From NCBI GenBank assembly GCA_903879975.1, contig CAIRNL010000548.1, positions 1 to 8,599 of the forward strand: DNA of 8,599 nt. The letters are read 5' to 3'. The notes below the pieces were generated by a model. That model was not told where the DNA came from and made no database searches. It saw only the letters and a program-made list of their open reading frames with translations. The DNA is from an uncultured Chloroflexota bacterium (GTDB lineage: Bacteria; Chloroflexota; Anaerolineae; Caldilineales; Caldilineaceae). The position numbers and the translations under genes are program-made. The first letter of the stretch is position 1. Every line of letters begins with the position of its first letter. This document shows positions 1 to 7,954 of the stretch, piece after piece.

Positions 1-1621
1 CCAGCTGTCCCTCGGCGAACTGGCGGCGCAGCGTCTTCTTGTCGAACTTGCCCACGCTTGTCTTCGGCACTTCGTCGATGAAGACCACACGCTCCGGCAC
101 CCAGAAGCGCGCTACCCGCGCACCCAGATATACCTGCAATTCCTCTGCCGTCAGGTCCCAGCCATCCTGCGTGCACACAACGCACGCCATGGGCCGCTCC
201 GACCATTGCTCGTCAGGAATCGCAATGACTGCCGCCTCCAGCACCTTGGGGTGGCCGGTGATGACGCCCTCCAGTTCCACCGTCGAAATCCATTCACCGC
301 CGCTCTTCACCAGGTCCTTGGTACGATCCATGATTGTCATATAGCCATCCGGCGTCATCGTCACCACGTCCCCCGTGCGGAACCAGCCATCCTCGGTCAT
401 ATAGTCGGGTGTGGCATTGCGGCGGAAATACTGACGGATGACCCACGGCCCGCGCACCTGCAGTTCGCCCATCGTCTTGCCGTCCCACGGCAGTTTGCGG
501 CCGACTTCGTCGACGATGCGCAACTCGACCCCTAGGAGCGGATAGCCCTGCTTGGCTTTGATGTCCCAGATACTGCTGTCGTTCAGTTCCTCGTGCACCT
601 TGAGCGGAATGGAGACTGTGCCCAACGGCGACATCTCGGTCATTCCCCAGGCGTGGACGACATTGACGCCCAACTCGTGCTCGTACGCCTCAATGAGCGA
701 GCGCGGCATGGCCGATCCGCCCACCACCAGCGCGCGCACGCAAGAAATATCGCGCGGATTTTGCTTCAGTTCGTGATAGAGCCCATTCCAAATTGTCGGC
801 ACGCCTGCGGCGATCGTCACCCGCTCACCGGCAATGAGGTCAGCCAGCGGCTGCGGGCGCAGATGCGGTCCCGGCATGACGATATCGGCACCCGACGCGG
901 CGCACGCGTAGGGCAGCCCCCACGCCATAGCGTGAAACTGTGGCACGACTGGCAGCACGACGTCCGACTCGCGCGTGCCCAGCGCGTTGGCGGCGTTCTC
1001 GCCCATTGTATGCAGAAACATGGAACGGTGCGAGTAGAGTGCGCCCTTGGGCTCGCCCGTCGTGCCACTCGTGTAGCACATGCCCATGGCCATATTCTCA
1101 TCGGTGCACAACCACTCGAAATCCTCGTCGTTCTCCTCGATCAGGTCTTCATAGAAGAGGACATTGGGCAATGCGCCGGCTGCTGCGCGCGGCGCATTGA
1201 AGAGCACGTGATAGCGCACGCCCGCAGCCTCCGGCACCACCTTTTGATAGAGTGGAATCAACGTCCCATCGACAAAGACGATCTGGTCGTCGGCATGGTT
1301 GACGATGTAGGCAAGTTGATCCGGAAACAGGCGAATGTTGAGTGTGTGACAGACAGCGGCTGCCCCTGGGATGGCGTAATAGAGTTCCAGGTGCTGGTAG
1401 TTGTTCCAGGCAAAGGTAGCGACGCGATCGCCCGGCGCGATACCCAACCCAACCAACGCCTTCGCCATGCGCTTCACCCGCCGGTACAGGTCTGCGTAGG
1501 TATAGCGAAAAAGCGAACCGTCAGGCTGCATTGTCGTAATCTGCTTGTGCGGATAGAGGCGGTTGGCATGCTCCAGGATCTTGTCAACCGTCAGTTGCCA
1601 GTTCATCATCAACCCGTTCAT
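1..1621 (-). CDS. Long-chain acyl-CoA synthetase (AMP-forming), AlkK/ttLC-FACS type; 3' end cut by window edge
   Basis: This enzyme activates fatty acids in the cytoplasm: fatty acid + ATP + CoA gives acyl-CoA + AMP + PPi, feeding beta-oxidation or lipid synthesis. 540 residues are visible. All ANL-superfamily motifs are intact: the P-loop YTSGTTGEPKG (183-193), the A5 motif WGMTEMSP (325-332, with E329), FRTGD (414-418), the hinge and linker MDRTKDLVKSGGEW (431-444), and the C-terminal catalytic lysine in SVGKF (K525). From memory it resembles the 541-residue Thermus thermophilus long-chain enzyme along its whole length, so only a handful of C-terminal residues should be missing. The start at 1621 is set by a strong Shine-Dalgarno AAAGGAG, 6 nt upstream (1628-1634). 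It is transcribed away from the amidohydrolase gene through a shared divergent promoter region. Chain-length preference cannot be read here; a medium-chain AlkK-like role is possible. Confidence 0.95.
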   Translation of the reverse strand, partial: MNGLMMNWQLTVDKILEHANRLYPHKQITTMQPDGSLFRYTYADLYRRVKRMAKALVGLGIAPGDRVATFAWNNYQHLELYYAIPGAAAVCHTLNIRLFPDQLAYIVNHADDQIVFVDGTLIPLYQKVVPEAAGVRYHVLFNAPRAAAGALPNVLFYEDLIEENDEDFEWLCTDENMAMGMCYTSGTTGEPKGALYSHRSMFLHTMGENAANALGTRESDVVLPVVPQFHAMAWGLPYACAASGADIVMPGPHLRPQPLADLIAGERVTIAAGVPTIWNGLYHELKQNPRDISCVRALVVGGSAMPRSLIEAYEHELGVNVVHAWGMTEMSPLGTVSIPLKVHEELNDSSIWDIKAKQGYPLLGVELRIVDEVGRKLPWDGKTMGELQVRGPWVIRQYFRRNATPDYMTEDGWFRTGDVVTMTPDGYMTIMDRTKDLVKSGGEWISTVELEGVITGHPKVLEAAVIAIPDEQWSERPMACVVCTQDGWDLTAEELQVYLGARVARFWVPERVVFIDEVPKTSVGKFDKKTLRRQFAEGQL

Positions 1622-1627
1622 GGTCCT

Positions 1628-1634
1628 CTCCTTT
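1628..1634 (-). promoter_or_regulatory. Ribosome binding site of acyl-CoA synthetase
   Basis: The minus strand reads AAAGGAG here, followed by a 6-nt spacer to the ATG at 1621-1619. It fixes the start of the acyl-CoA synthetase, although two further Met codons follow at residues 5 and 6. Confidence 0.75.
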
Positions 1635-1708
1635 GGCACGCATGCCAGTTGCAGATACCAGCCAGCTGACGGATGTGCGCCGGATCGTTCCAACACACAG
1701 TCAAGCAG

Positions 1709-1728
1709 CCGGCCAGGGTGCCGGCCGG
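1709..1728. repeat. GC-rich inverted repeat CCGGCC-N8-GGCCGG
   Basis: A 6-bp perfect stem (1709-1714 with 1723-1728), extendable by one G-T pair, encloses an 8-base loop. The same bases also form a direct repeat GCCGGCC at 1708-1714 and 1720-1726. It lies in the presumed leader of the acyl-CoA synthetase transcript. It might be a protein binding site or an RNA hairpin. In GC-rich DNA such a repeat can also arise by chance. Confidence 0.35.
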
Positions 1729-1774
1729 TGGATGGCTGATACTTGCGTCGACTCAGTGAAATCGTGGTGTGCAC

Positions 1775-1803
1775 ATCTTTTCACGAAATATGCGGCATGT
1801 CAA
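1775..1803 (-). promoter_or_regulatory. Candidate sigma-70-type promoter for acyl-CoA synthetase
   Basis: On the minus strand a perfect -35 TTGACA (1803-1798) is followed after 17 nt by AAAGAT (1780-1775), a 3/6 match to the -10 consensus. The implied 5' leader would be roughly 145-150 nt. The -35 and the spacing are good and the -10 is weak. An inverted repeat, TTTC-AC-GAAA, sits in the downstream half of the spacer and overlaps the -10, where a repressor could act; that is inference. Confidence 0.4.
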
Positions 1804-1859
1804 CCGGGCTGCGACAATTTCGGTAGCAGCATCGTCCTGGTCGGCACTGGCGAGTCGAT

Positions 1860-1887
1860 TTCGCCTTTGGGCGCCGGCTGCTACAAT
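1860..1887 (+). promoter_or_regulatory. Candidate promoter for the amidohydrolase gene
   Basis: The -10-like hexamer TACAAT (1882-1887) lies about 60 bases before the ATG at 1950. The best -35 at acceptable spacing is TTCGCC (1860-1865, 16-nt spacer), a poor 3/6 match. A similar TACAAT or TATAAT precedes the next two plus-strand transcription units, which supports the -10 call. Confidence 0.4.
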
Positions 1888-1949
1888 GAGTGCAGAAACC
1901 CGTCTACCCTGCGCGTCGCGCAGCCTTGTCTGGAAGAGAAGAGGCGACG

Positions 1950-2990
1950 ATGATCACCTATTACAGCCCAACCCATCTTCAGCACGATCCCAACCAGCTG
2001 TCGCAGCCCGCCGGTGCATCGCCGGCCTACTCCAGCGAAGTACCTGCCCGCGCCGAGATCATCCGCAGCGCGCTAGAGACGAACCGGCTCAGCGCCATCA
2101 TTGCGCCGCCAGATCGCGGGTGCGAGCCGCTGCGGGCCGTCCATACCCATGCGTTGCTCGACCTGCTCGAGCATGGCTACGACGATCTGACGGCGCTCCA
2201 CCGCAACGCTGCAGCGCGCCCGTTGGCTGCCATTCCCGAAACCTATGCGGTGCGCACAGGTGACGCCCCACGCAGCACTTCGCTGTGGGCCAAACTGGGC
2301 TGGCATTGCTACGACACGTCGGCGCCGCTGTTGGCTGGCAGCTGGGATGCAATCTACTGGAGTGCGCAGTGTGCGGTCGCTGCGGCTGCCCATGTCTACG
2401 ATCAGGGCGGCGTCGCCTATGCCCTCTGCCGCCCACCCGGCCATCATGCCAGCGCCGACCTCTACGGCGGCTTCTGCTATGTCAACAACACTGCCCTTGC
2501 CGCGCAATGGCTCGCAGCGCAGCGCATGCGTGTAGCCGTTGTCGACGTCGATTACCACCACGGCAACGGTACGCAGGAGATTTTCTATCTGCGCAACGAT
2601 GTGCTGACCCTCTCGCTGCATGTCGATCCGGATGTCGACTATCCCTATTACTGGGGTTATGCAGACGAAACAGGCCAGGGCTACGGCGCCGGCTACAACG
2701 TCAATCTGCCGCTGCCCAAACATACGGATGAGGTGGACTATCTCGCAGCGCTCCGGCAGGCTGTCGACCGCGTACGGGACTACGCACCGGATGTGCTCAT
2801 CGTCGCCGTAGGCTTCGACACCTACATCGACGATCCGGTGGGCGGTTTTCGCCTCACAACCGTCACCTACCCGCGCATCGCCGAGCAGCTTGCCAGCCTG
2901 CACAAGCCCACTGTCATCGTGCAGGAAGGCGGCTACGCTCGCCATGCATTGGCAGCCAACGCGCTCGCCTTCCTGGCGCCCTTTGCTTAG
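1950..2990 (+). CDS. Histone-deacetylase-fold amidohydrolase, acetylpolyamine amidohydrolase-like
   Basis: This is a 346-residue zinc amidohydrolase of the arginase/deacetylase fold that removes acetyl groups from an N-acetylated amine. Visible catalytic features are the tandem histidines in RPPGHH (H165, H166), the zinc ligands D201 and H203 in DVDYHHGNGT and D290 in VGFDT, and the catalytic tyrosine in EGGY (Y329). Length, the MITYYSP-type N-terminus and an inserted segment (about residues 85-132, containing WAKLGWHCYDTSAP) match, from memory, the acetylpolyamine amidohydrolase branch (Mycoplana AphA, about 341 aa). So small acetylated polyamines are likelier substrates than proteins. The ATG at 1950 follows GAGG with a 5-nt spacer; an in-frame ATG at 1890 would add 20 residues unlike the family. 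It is transcribed divergently from the acyl-CoA synthetase. An acetoin-utilisation (AcuC) type role is less likely. Confidence 0.93.
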   Translation: MITYYSPTHLQHDPNQLSQPAGASPAYSSEVPARAEIIRSALETNRLSAIIAPPDRGCEPLRAVHTHALLDLLEHGYDDLTALHRNAAARPLAAIPETYAVRTGDAPRSTSLWAKLGWHCYDTSAPLLAGSWDAIYWSAQCAVAAAAHVYDQGGVAYALCRPPGHHASADLYGGFCYVNNTALAAQWLAAQRMRVAVVDVDYHHGNGTQEIFYLRNDVLTLSLHVDPDVDYPYYWGYADETGQGYGAGYNVNLPLPKHTDEVDYLAALRQAVDRVRDYAPDVLIVAVGFDTYIDDPVGGFRLTTVTYPRIAEQLASLHKPTVIVQEGGYARHALAANALAFLAPFA

Positions 2991-3270
2991 CCAGCGCCCG
3001 CCCATCGCCCCCTGTGCAGGAAGCACCCCGGAGCTGCCCGGTCTCGCGATCGCCGTCGCCGCTCAGCAGCAGGCAAGGTTGCGTCAGAGGGCTTCAGGTT
3101 CGCCGGCGTGCCAGGAGCGCTTCCGTCCTCCCTTTCCTGCGCAGCAGGCGGCGTCAGCACAGCGGTGGCCGTGCGAGCACTGATTTGGCCATCCTGGGAC
3201 AGAGGGGATTACAATCTACGACACACGAACCGTCTGCGCATGCACACAGAACAGAAGCTGGTATTCAGAC
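2991..3270. other. Intergenic spacer with a promoter at its right end
   Basis: These 280 bases lie between the amidohydrolase and the first phosphotransferase. I see no convincing gene, no U-tract terminator and no long repeat. An 8-bp palindrome CGCCGGCG sits at 3101-3108, and the promoter candidate at 3185-3215 is described separately. Open frames here have no recognisable product. Confidence 0.6.
3185..3215 (+). promoter_or_regulatory. Candidate promoter for the two-phosphotransferase unit
   Basis: TTGGCC (3185-3190, 4/6 to the -35 consensus) and TACAAT (3210-3215, 5/6 to the -10) are separated by 19 nt, slightly long for sigma-70. They lie about 55 nt before the ATG at 3271. The 280-bp gap from the previous gene supports an independent transcript starting here. 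Confidence 0.4.
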
Positions 3271-4068
3271 ATGGCCGAGCAAGAGGTAGAACTGCCTGGC
3301 GGCAACATCAACGAGCGGGTCATTCGGGTGGGAGATACGGTACGCCGTGGTATGACGGCCGCCAGCCCCAGTGTCCATCGGCTCCTGCGGCATCTGGAAT
3401 CGAAAGGGTTTACCGGCAGCCCGCGCTTTCTTGGGACAGACGAGCACGGGCGCGAAGTCCTGACTTACCTCGAAGGCGAAACCGGCATCTTGCCTGCCAT
3501 CTGGCAAAACGACCCGCCCCTGCTGGCTGCCGCTCGCCTGCTCCGGGCGTATCATGACGCCGTTGCCGACTTTGTGCAGGCAGATCTGCAGCCCTGGGCA
3601 TTCCACTATCCTGACCCGATGCGTCGCGAGATCATCTGCCACAACGATTTTGCGCCCTACAACTTCATCTATCAACGCGGGCTACCCTATGCAGTGATTG
3701 ACTTTGATCTGGCGGGACCTGGCCCCCGGCTGCGCGACATCGCCTATGCCGTCTACTGGATGGTTCCGCTCTCCTTCAACAGTGACGACCAGCGATTCTT
3801 CGCCGAAGCCGATGTCGCCAGCGGTAGCCGCCGCGTTGGCCTGTTTTGTGCAGCGTACGGCACACCCATCGAGCCAGCGCTTTTCGAGATGATCGCCGAA
3901 GTGCTCGCCTTCCTGGGCAACGAAGAAGCCATGCGCCAGATTGTCGGGGATGCCAAGGCGATGCATCTCCGGCGGGGGGGCCACCTGGCGCACTGGCAGC
4001 GCGAGGCTGCGGCCTTTCAGATGCATCGCGCCCAGATCGAAGCCAATCTACTGGCGATTGGGCATTGA
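3271..4068 (+). CDS. APH/choline-kinase-fold phosphotransferase (substrate unknown)
   Basis: This 265-residue cytoplasmic kinase-fold protein should transfer the gamma-phosphate of ATP (or GTP) to a hydroxyl of a small molecule. The catalytic loop CHNDFAPYNFI (123-133) has the Brenner pattern H-x-D-x4-N with D126 and N131, and the metal-binding DFG-equivalent is IDFD (D144). An N-lobe segment VIRVGDTVRRGM (17-28) carries arginines where classical kinases have lysine. This looks typical of a family annotated as aminoglycoside or generic phosphotransferase, in which the N-lobe is short. The name does not establish antibiotic resistance; homoserine, choline, thiamine or sugar kinases share the fold. 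No strong Shine-Dalgarno precedes the ATG (AGAAG lies 17 nt away). It is followed after about 92 bp by a second, divergent phosphotransferase on the same strand. Confidence 0.88.
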   Translation: MAEQEVELPGGNINERVIRVGDTVRRGMTAASPSVHRLLRHLESKGFTGSPRFLGTDEHGREVLTYLEGETGILPAIWQNDPPLLAAARLLRAYHDAVADFVQADLQPWAFHYPDPMRREIICHNDFAPYNFIYQRGLPYAVIDFDLAGPGPRLRDIAYAVYWMVPLSFNSDDQRFFAEADVASGSRRVGLFCAAYGTPIEPALFEMIAEVLAFLGNEEAMRQIVGDAKAMHLRRGGHLAHWQREAAAFQMHRAQIEANLLAIGH

Positions 4069-4160
4069 CCATCGAGCTACCTGCGCCTGTCGCGCGCCCT
4101 ACCATCGTCCGAACGACGTACACGCATGAATTCCGACACATGAGAGCCGACCCACTTCCT

Positions 4161-5081
4161 ATGACCCAGATGCATGCCGACGAAGTCCATACTGACACAG
4201 CGCTCGTGCGCGCCCTGCTGGCCGCGCAGTTCCCGCAGTGGGCGCAGTTACCGATCGATCCCGTGCCGTCCTCCGGCACCGATCACGCGCTCTACCGCCT
4301 GGGCGACCACAGGGTCGTGCGCCTGCCGCGCATCCACTGGGCCGTCGAACAGGTGGCGAAAGAGCAACGCTGGCTGTCTAGCCTGGCGCCACACCTGCCC
4401 CTGCCGATCCCCCTGCCGATTGGTCTGGGCAAGCCGGATCTCGGCTATCCCTGGCAGTGGTCGGTCTACCGCTGGCTGGACGGGGAAGCTGTCACGCCAG
4501 TGCGCGTCCCGGAGCTGGCGAGTGCGGCGATCGATCTGGGCCAATTTATTGCTGCGCTGCACCGGATCGACGCGGTGGGAGGCCCACCACCGGGCGCACA
4601 CAACTCGAAACGCGGCGAGTCACTTGCCGTGCGCGATCGAGAGACACGCCAGGCCATCGCCGTGTTACAGGATGAGATCGACGGTGCAGCTGCCACTGCG
4701 GCATGGGAGGCGGCCCTTCGGGCGCCCGCCTGGCCCGGCCCACCCGTATGGGTTCACGGCGACCTGACCGCGAGCAATTTGCTGGCCAGGAACGGTCGTC
4801 TCAGCGCGGTCATCGACTTCGGCTGTTTGGGAGTTGCCGATCCTGCCGTTGACATGATGATCGCCTGGGAGTTGCTCGCCCCCGTGAGCGCGGCGTTCCG
4901 TGCTGCGCTTGCCGTCGACGACGCCACATGGGCGCGCGGCCGAGGCTGGGCGCTGACCACCGCTTTGGTCGCCCTGCCCTATTATCGGGACACCAATCCT
5001 ACACTCGTCGCCAGCGCGCGGCAGCGCATTGACGCTGTGCTGGCCGATCAGGCACTGCAGGCATCGCCTGGCTTGCGCTGA
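4161..5081 (+). CDS. Aminoglycoside phosphotransferase-family protein (second of the pair)
   Basis: This APH-superfamily small-molecule kinase has about 306 residues. With the start at 4161, the catalytic loop VHGDLTASNLL (198-208) supplies D201 and N206, and VIDFG (217-221) supplies the metal-binding D219. The N-lobe contains GTDHALYRLGD and RVVRLPR, then KEQRW (69-73 region) as the likely alpha-C glutamate segment. The motif set RWLDGE, GDPA-like VADPAVD and WARGRGWAL is typical of a well-populated bacterial subfamily of roughly 300 residues with unknown natural substrate. The start is uncertain: ATGs at 4140, 4161 and 4170 are in frame and none has a good Shine-Dalgarno. Family members usually begin close to MHADEV, favouring 4161 or 4170. 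The frame is open back to 3846 inside the preceding gene, but that part looks unrelated to the family. Its sequence is very different from its neighbour's, so it is not a recent duplicate. Confidence 0.9.
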   Translation: MTQMHADEVHTDTALVRALLAAQFPQWAQLPIDPVPSSGTDHALYRLGDHRVVRLPRIHWAVEQVAKEQRWLSSLAPHLPLPIPLPIGLGKPDLGYPWQWSVYRWLDGEAVTPVRVPELASAAIDLGQFIAALHRIDAVGGPPPGAHNSKRGESLAVRDRETRQAIAVLQDEIDGAAATAAWEAALRAPAWPGPPVWVHGDLTASNLLARNGRLSAVIDFGCLGVADPAVDMMIAWELLAPVSAAFRAALAVDDATWARGRGWALTTALVALPYYRDTNPTLVASARQRIDAVLADQALQASPGLR

Positions 5082-5097
5082 CCGTCGCCACACATCT

Positions 5098-5121
5098 CCT
5101 GCGGACCTGCCAATCCGCAGG
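5098..5121 (+). terminator. Hairpin after the phosphotransferase pair, possible terminator without U-tract
   Basis: A perfect 8-bp stem (CCTGCGGA at 5098-5105 with TCCGCAGG at 5114-5121) encloses an 8-base loop, starting 17 nt after the stop codon at 5081. No run of T follows, so it is not a canonical intrinsic terminator. Position and symmetry make a 3'-end or RNA-stabilising hairpin reasonable. Confidence 0.4.
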
Positions 5122-5190
5122 CGGCACAGTTGCTCGGCGCCGTCCGCAGCCTGTTACGCCCGGCAGCCACGTTGTCCATGAACGCGCCGA

Positions 5191-5218
5191 TCGCCAGTTG
5201 GCGTGCGTGCAGTATAAT
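5191..5218 (+). promoter_or_regulatory. Candidate promoter of tex
   Basis: A perfect -10 TATAAT (5213-5218) lies about 40 nt before the ATG at 5259. With a 16-nt spacer the -35 position holds TCGCCA (5191-5196), a 4/6 match. It follows the hairpin at 5098-5121, so tex probably has its own transcript. Confidence 0.5.
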
Positions 5219-5244
5219 AGCAGCTGCTACGTCATTACCGGGCC

Positions 5245-5252
5245 AGAAGGAG
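5245..5252 (+). promoter_or_regulatory. Ribosome binding site of tex
   Basis: AGAAGGAG with a 6-nt spacer to the ATG at 5259. It decides the start against the in-frame ATG at 5130, which lies upstream of the TATAAT box and would add 43 residues not seen in Tex proteins. Confidence 0.8.
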
Positions 5253-5258
5253 TCGACA

Positions 5259-7460
<2,202 letters not shown>

Positions 7461-7485
7461 GCGAATAAGGAAGGAGAGCAGCAGG
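7461..7485. other. Convergent 25-bp gap between tex and the lipoprotein gene
   Basis: The stop codons of tex (plus) and the lipoprotein gene (minus) face each other across 25 bp. I see no hairpin or T-run here, so transcripts probably read into the opposite gene or end by factor-dependent termination. Confidence 0.5.
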
Positions 7486-7953
7486 CTACTCGACAGCACT
7501 TGCCTCGACGATGCCGTCCGCCATAGCCCAGCCGACCAGACCGTCGGCAGTACGCACGCGATACCAGCGCACGCCGTTGAGTTCCACCGGATAAGGGCCG
7601 CGGTCGTCGGGCGATGCGACGATCACAAACCTTGCACCTGCGCTGTATTCGTCGAGCGCTGCTGCGGTCGGCTCGGGCGCAGCGTAGAGGCGCAACATGC
7701 CCAGCGCCTCCACCTCGACCCCCGCCTCGAGCACCTTGAGAAGGCCTGCAATCCCCGGCCCGGTCACGGTTGGGTTGGCCGGCGCTCCGCCCTCGCCGCC
7801 TCGCAGATCGGCATCGGTGATGTCCGGGGTCAGTTCGATGACGCCGGTCTGCACGGATACTTCCGGCGCCACAGCCGGCGTCCCCTCTCGTCCGCAAGCT
7901 GCCAGCGCCAGCACGCCAATCAGCGACAGGGCAGCAGCCATGTATCGAATCAT
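7486..7953 (-). CDS. Small SH3b-domain lipoprotein
   Basis: This predicted envelope lipoprotein has 155 residues. The N-terminus is a classic type II signal peptide: Arg3, a hydrophobic stretch (about 5-18) and the lipobox LAAC with the lipidated Cys at residue 20, followed by GREG. A low-complexity linker rich in Ala, Pro and Gly (about 24-70) leads to a C-terminal bacterial SH3-like domain (about 87-150). There LRLYAAPEPTAA, YSAGARFVIV, VRWYRVRTADG and VGWAMADGI follow the usual SH3b pattern of a gly-led beta barrel ending in W-x-V-R...G-x-x-GW. Such domains often bind cell-wall or surface ligands; the ligand here is unknown. The ATG at 7953 lies one base after the PolX stop codon (TGA-G-ATG), and AAAGGA, 8 nt upstream, lies inside the PolX gene. 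An upstream in-frame start (8025) would bury the signal peptide and is rejected. Confidence 0.8.
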   Translation of the reverse strand: MIRYMAAALSLIGVLALAACGREGTPAVAPEVSVQTGVIELTPDITDADLRGGEGGAPANPTVTGPGIAGLLKVLEAGVEVEALGMLRLYAAPEPTAAALDEYSAGARFVIVASPDDRGPYPVELNGVRWYRVRTADGLVGWAMADGIVEASAVE

Positions 7954-7954
7954 C

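Larger units (their letters stand above)
1622..1949. other. Divergent intergenic region (328 bp) without a gene
   Basis: This stretch separates the acyl-CoA synthetase (leftward) from the amidohydrolase (rightward). It carries outward-facing promoter candidates for both genes, a GC-rich hairpin (CCGGCC/GGCCGG at 1709-1728) and a small TTTC-AC-GAAA inverted repeat (1779-1788). Reading frames crossing it show no family resemblance, no good ribosome binding site and run into the flanking genes out of frame, so I call no gene here. Confidence 0.7.

Noticed and set aside
593..1669. Long plus-strand open frame (358 codons) opposite the acyl-CoA synthetase
   Set aside because: It is the antisense shadow of a strongly supported gene; the translation has no family motifs and is rich in His, Arg and Cys, as expected of shadow frames in GC-rich DNA.
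1890..1949. Upstream start for the amidohydrolase
   Set aside because: The ATG at 1890 would sit only a few bases after the candidate -10 box, has no ribosome site, and adds residues not typical of the family.
2073..3026. Minus-strand open frame (317 codons) opposite the amidohydrolase
   Set aside because: It lies antisense to catalytic motifs of the deacetylase, has no recognisable domain and no ribosome site.
3846..4160. N-terminal extension of the second phosphotransferase overlapping the first
   Set aside because: The extra residues are out-of-frame reading of the first kinase, without family similarity; family members start near the ATGs at 4161/4170.
5130..5258. Upstream start for Tex
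   Set aside because: It precedes the TATAAT box and lacks a Shine-Dalgarno, while the ATG at 5259 has AGAAGGAG at 6-nt spacing.
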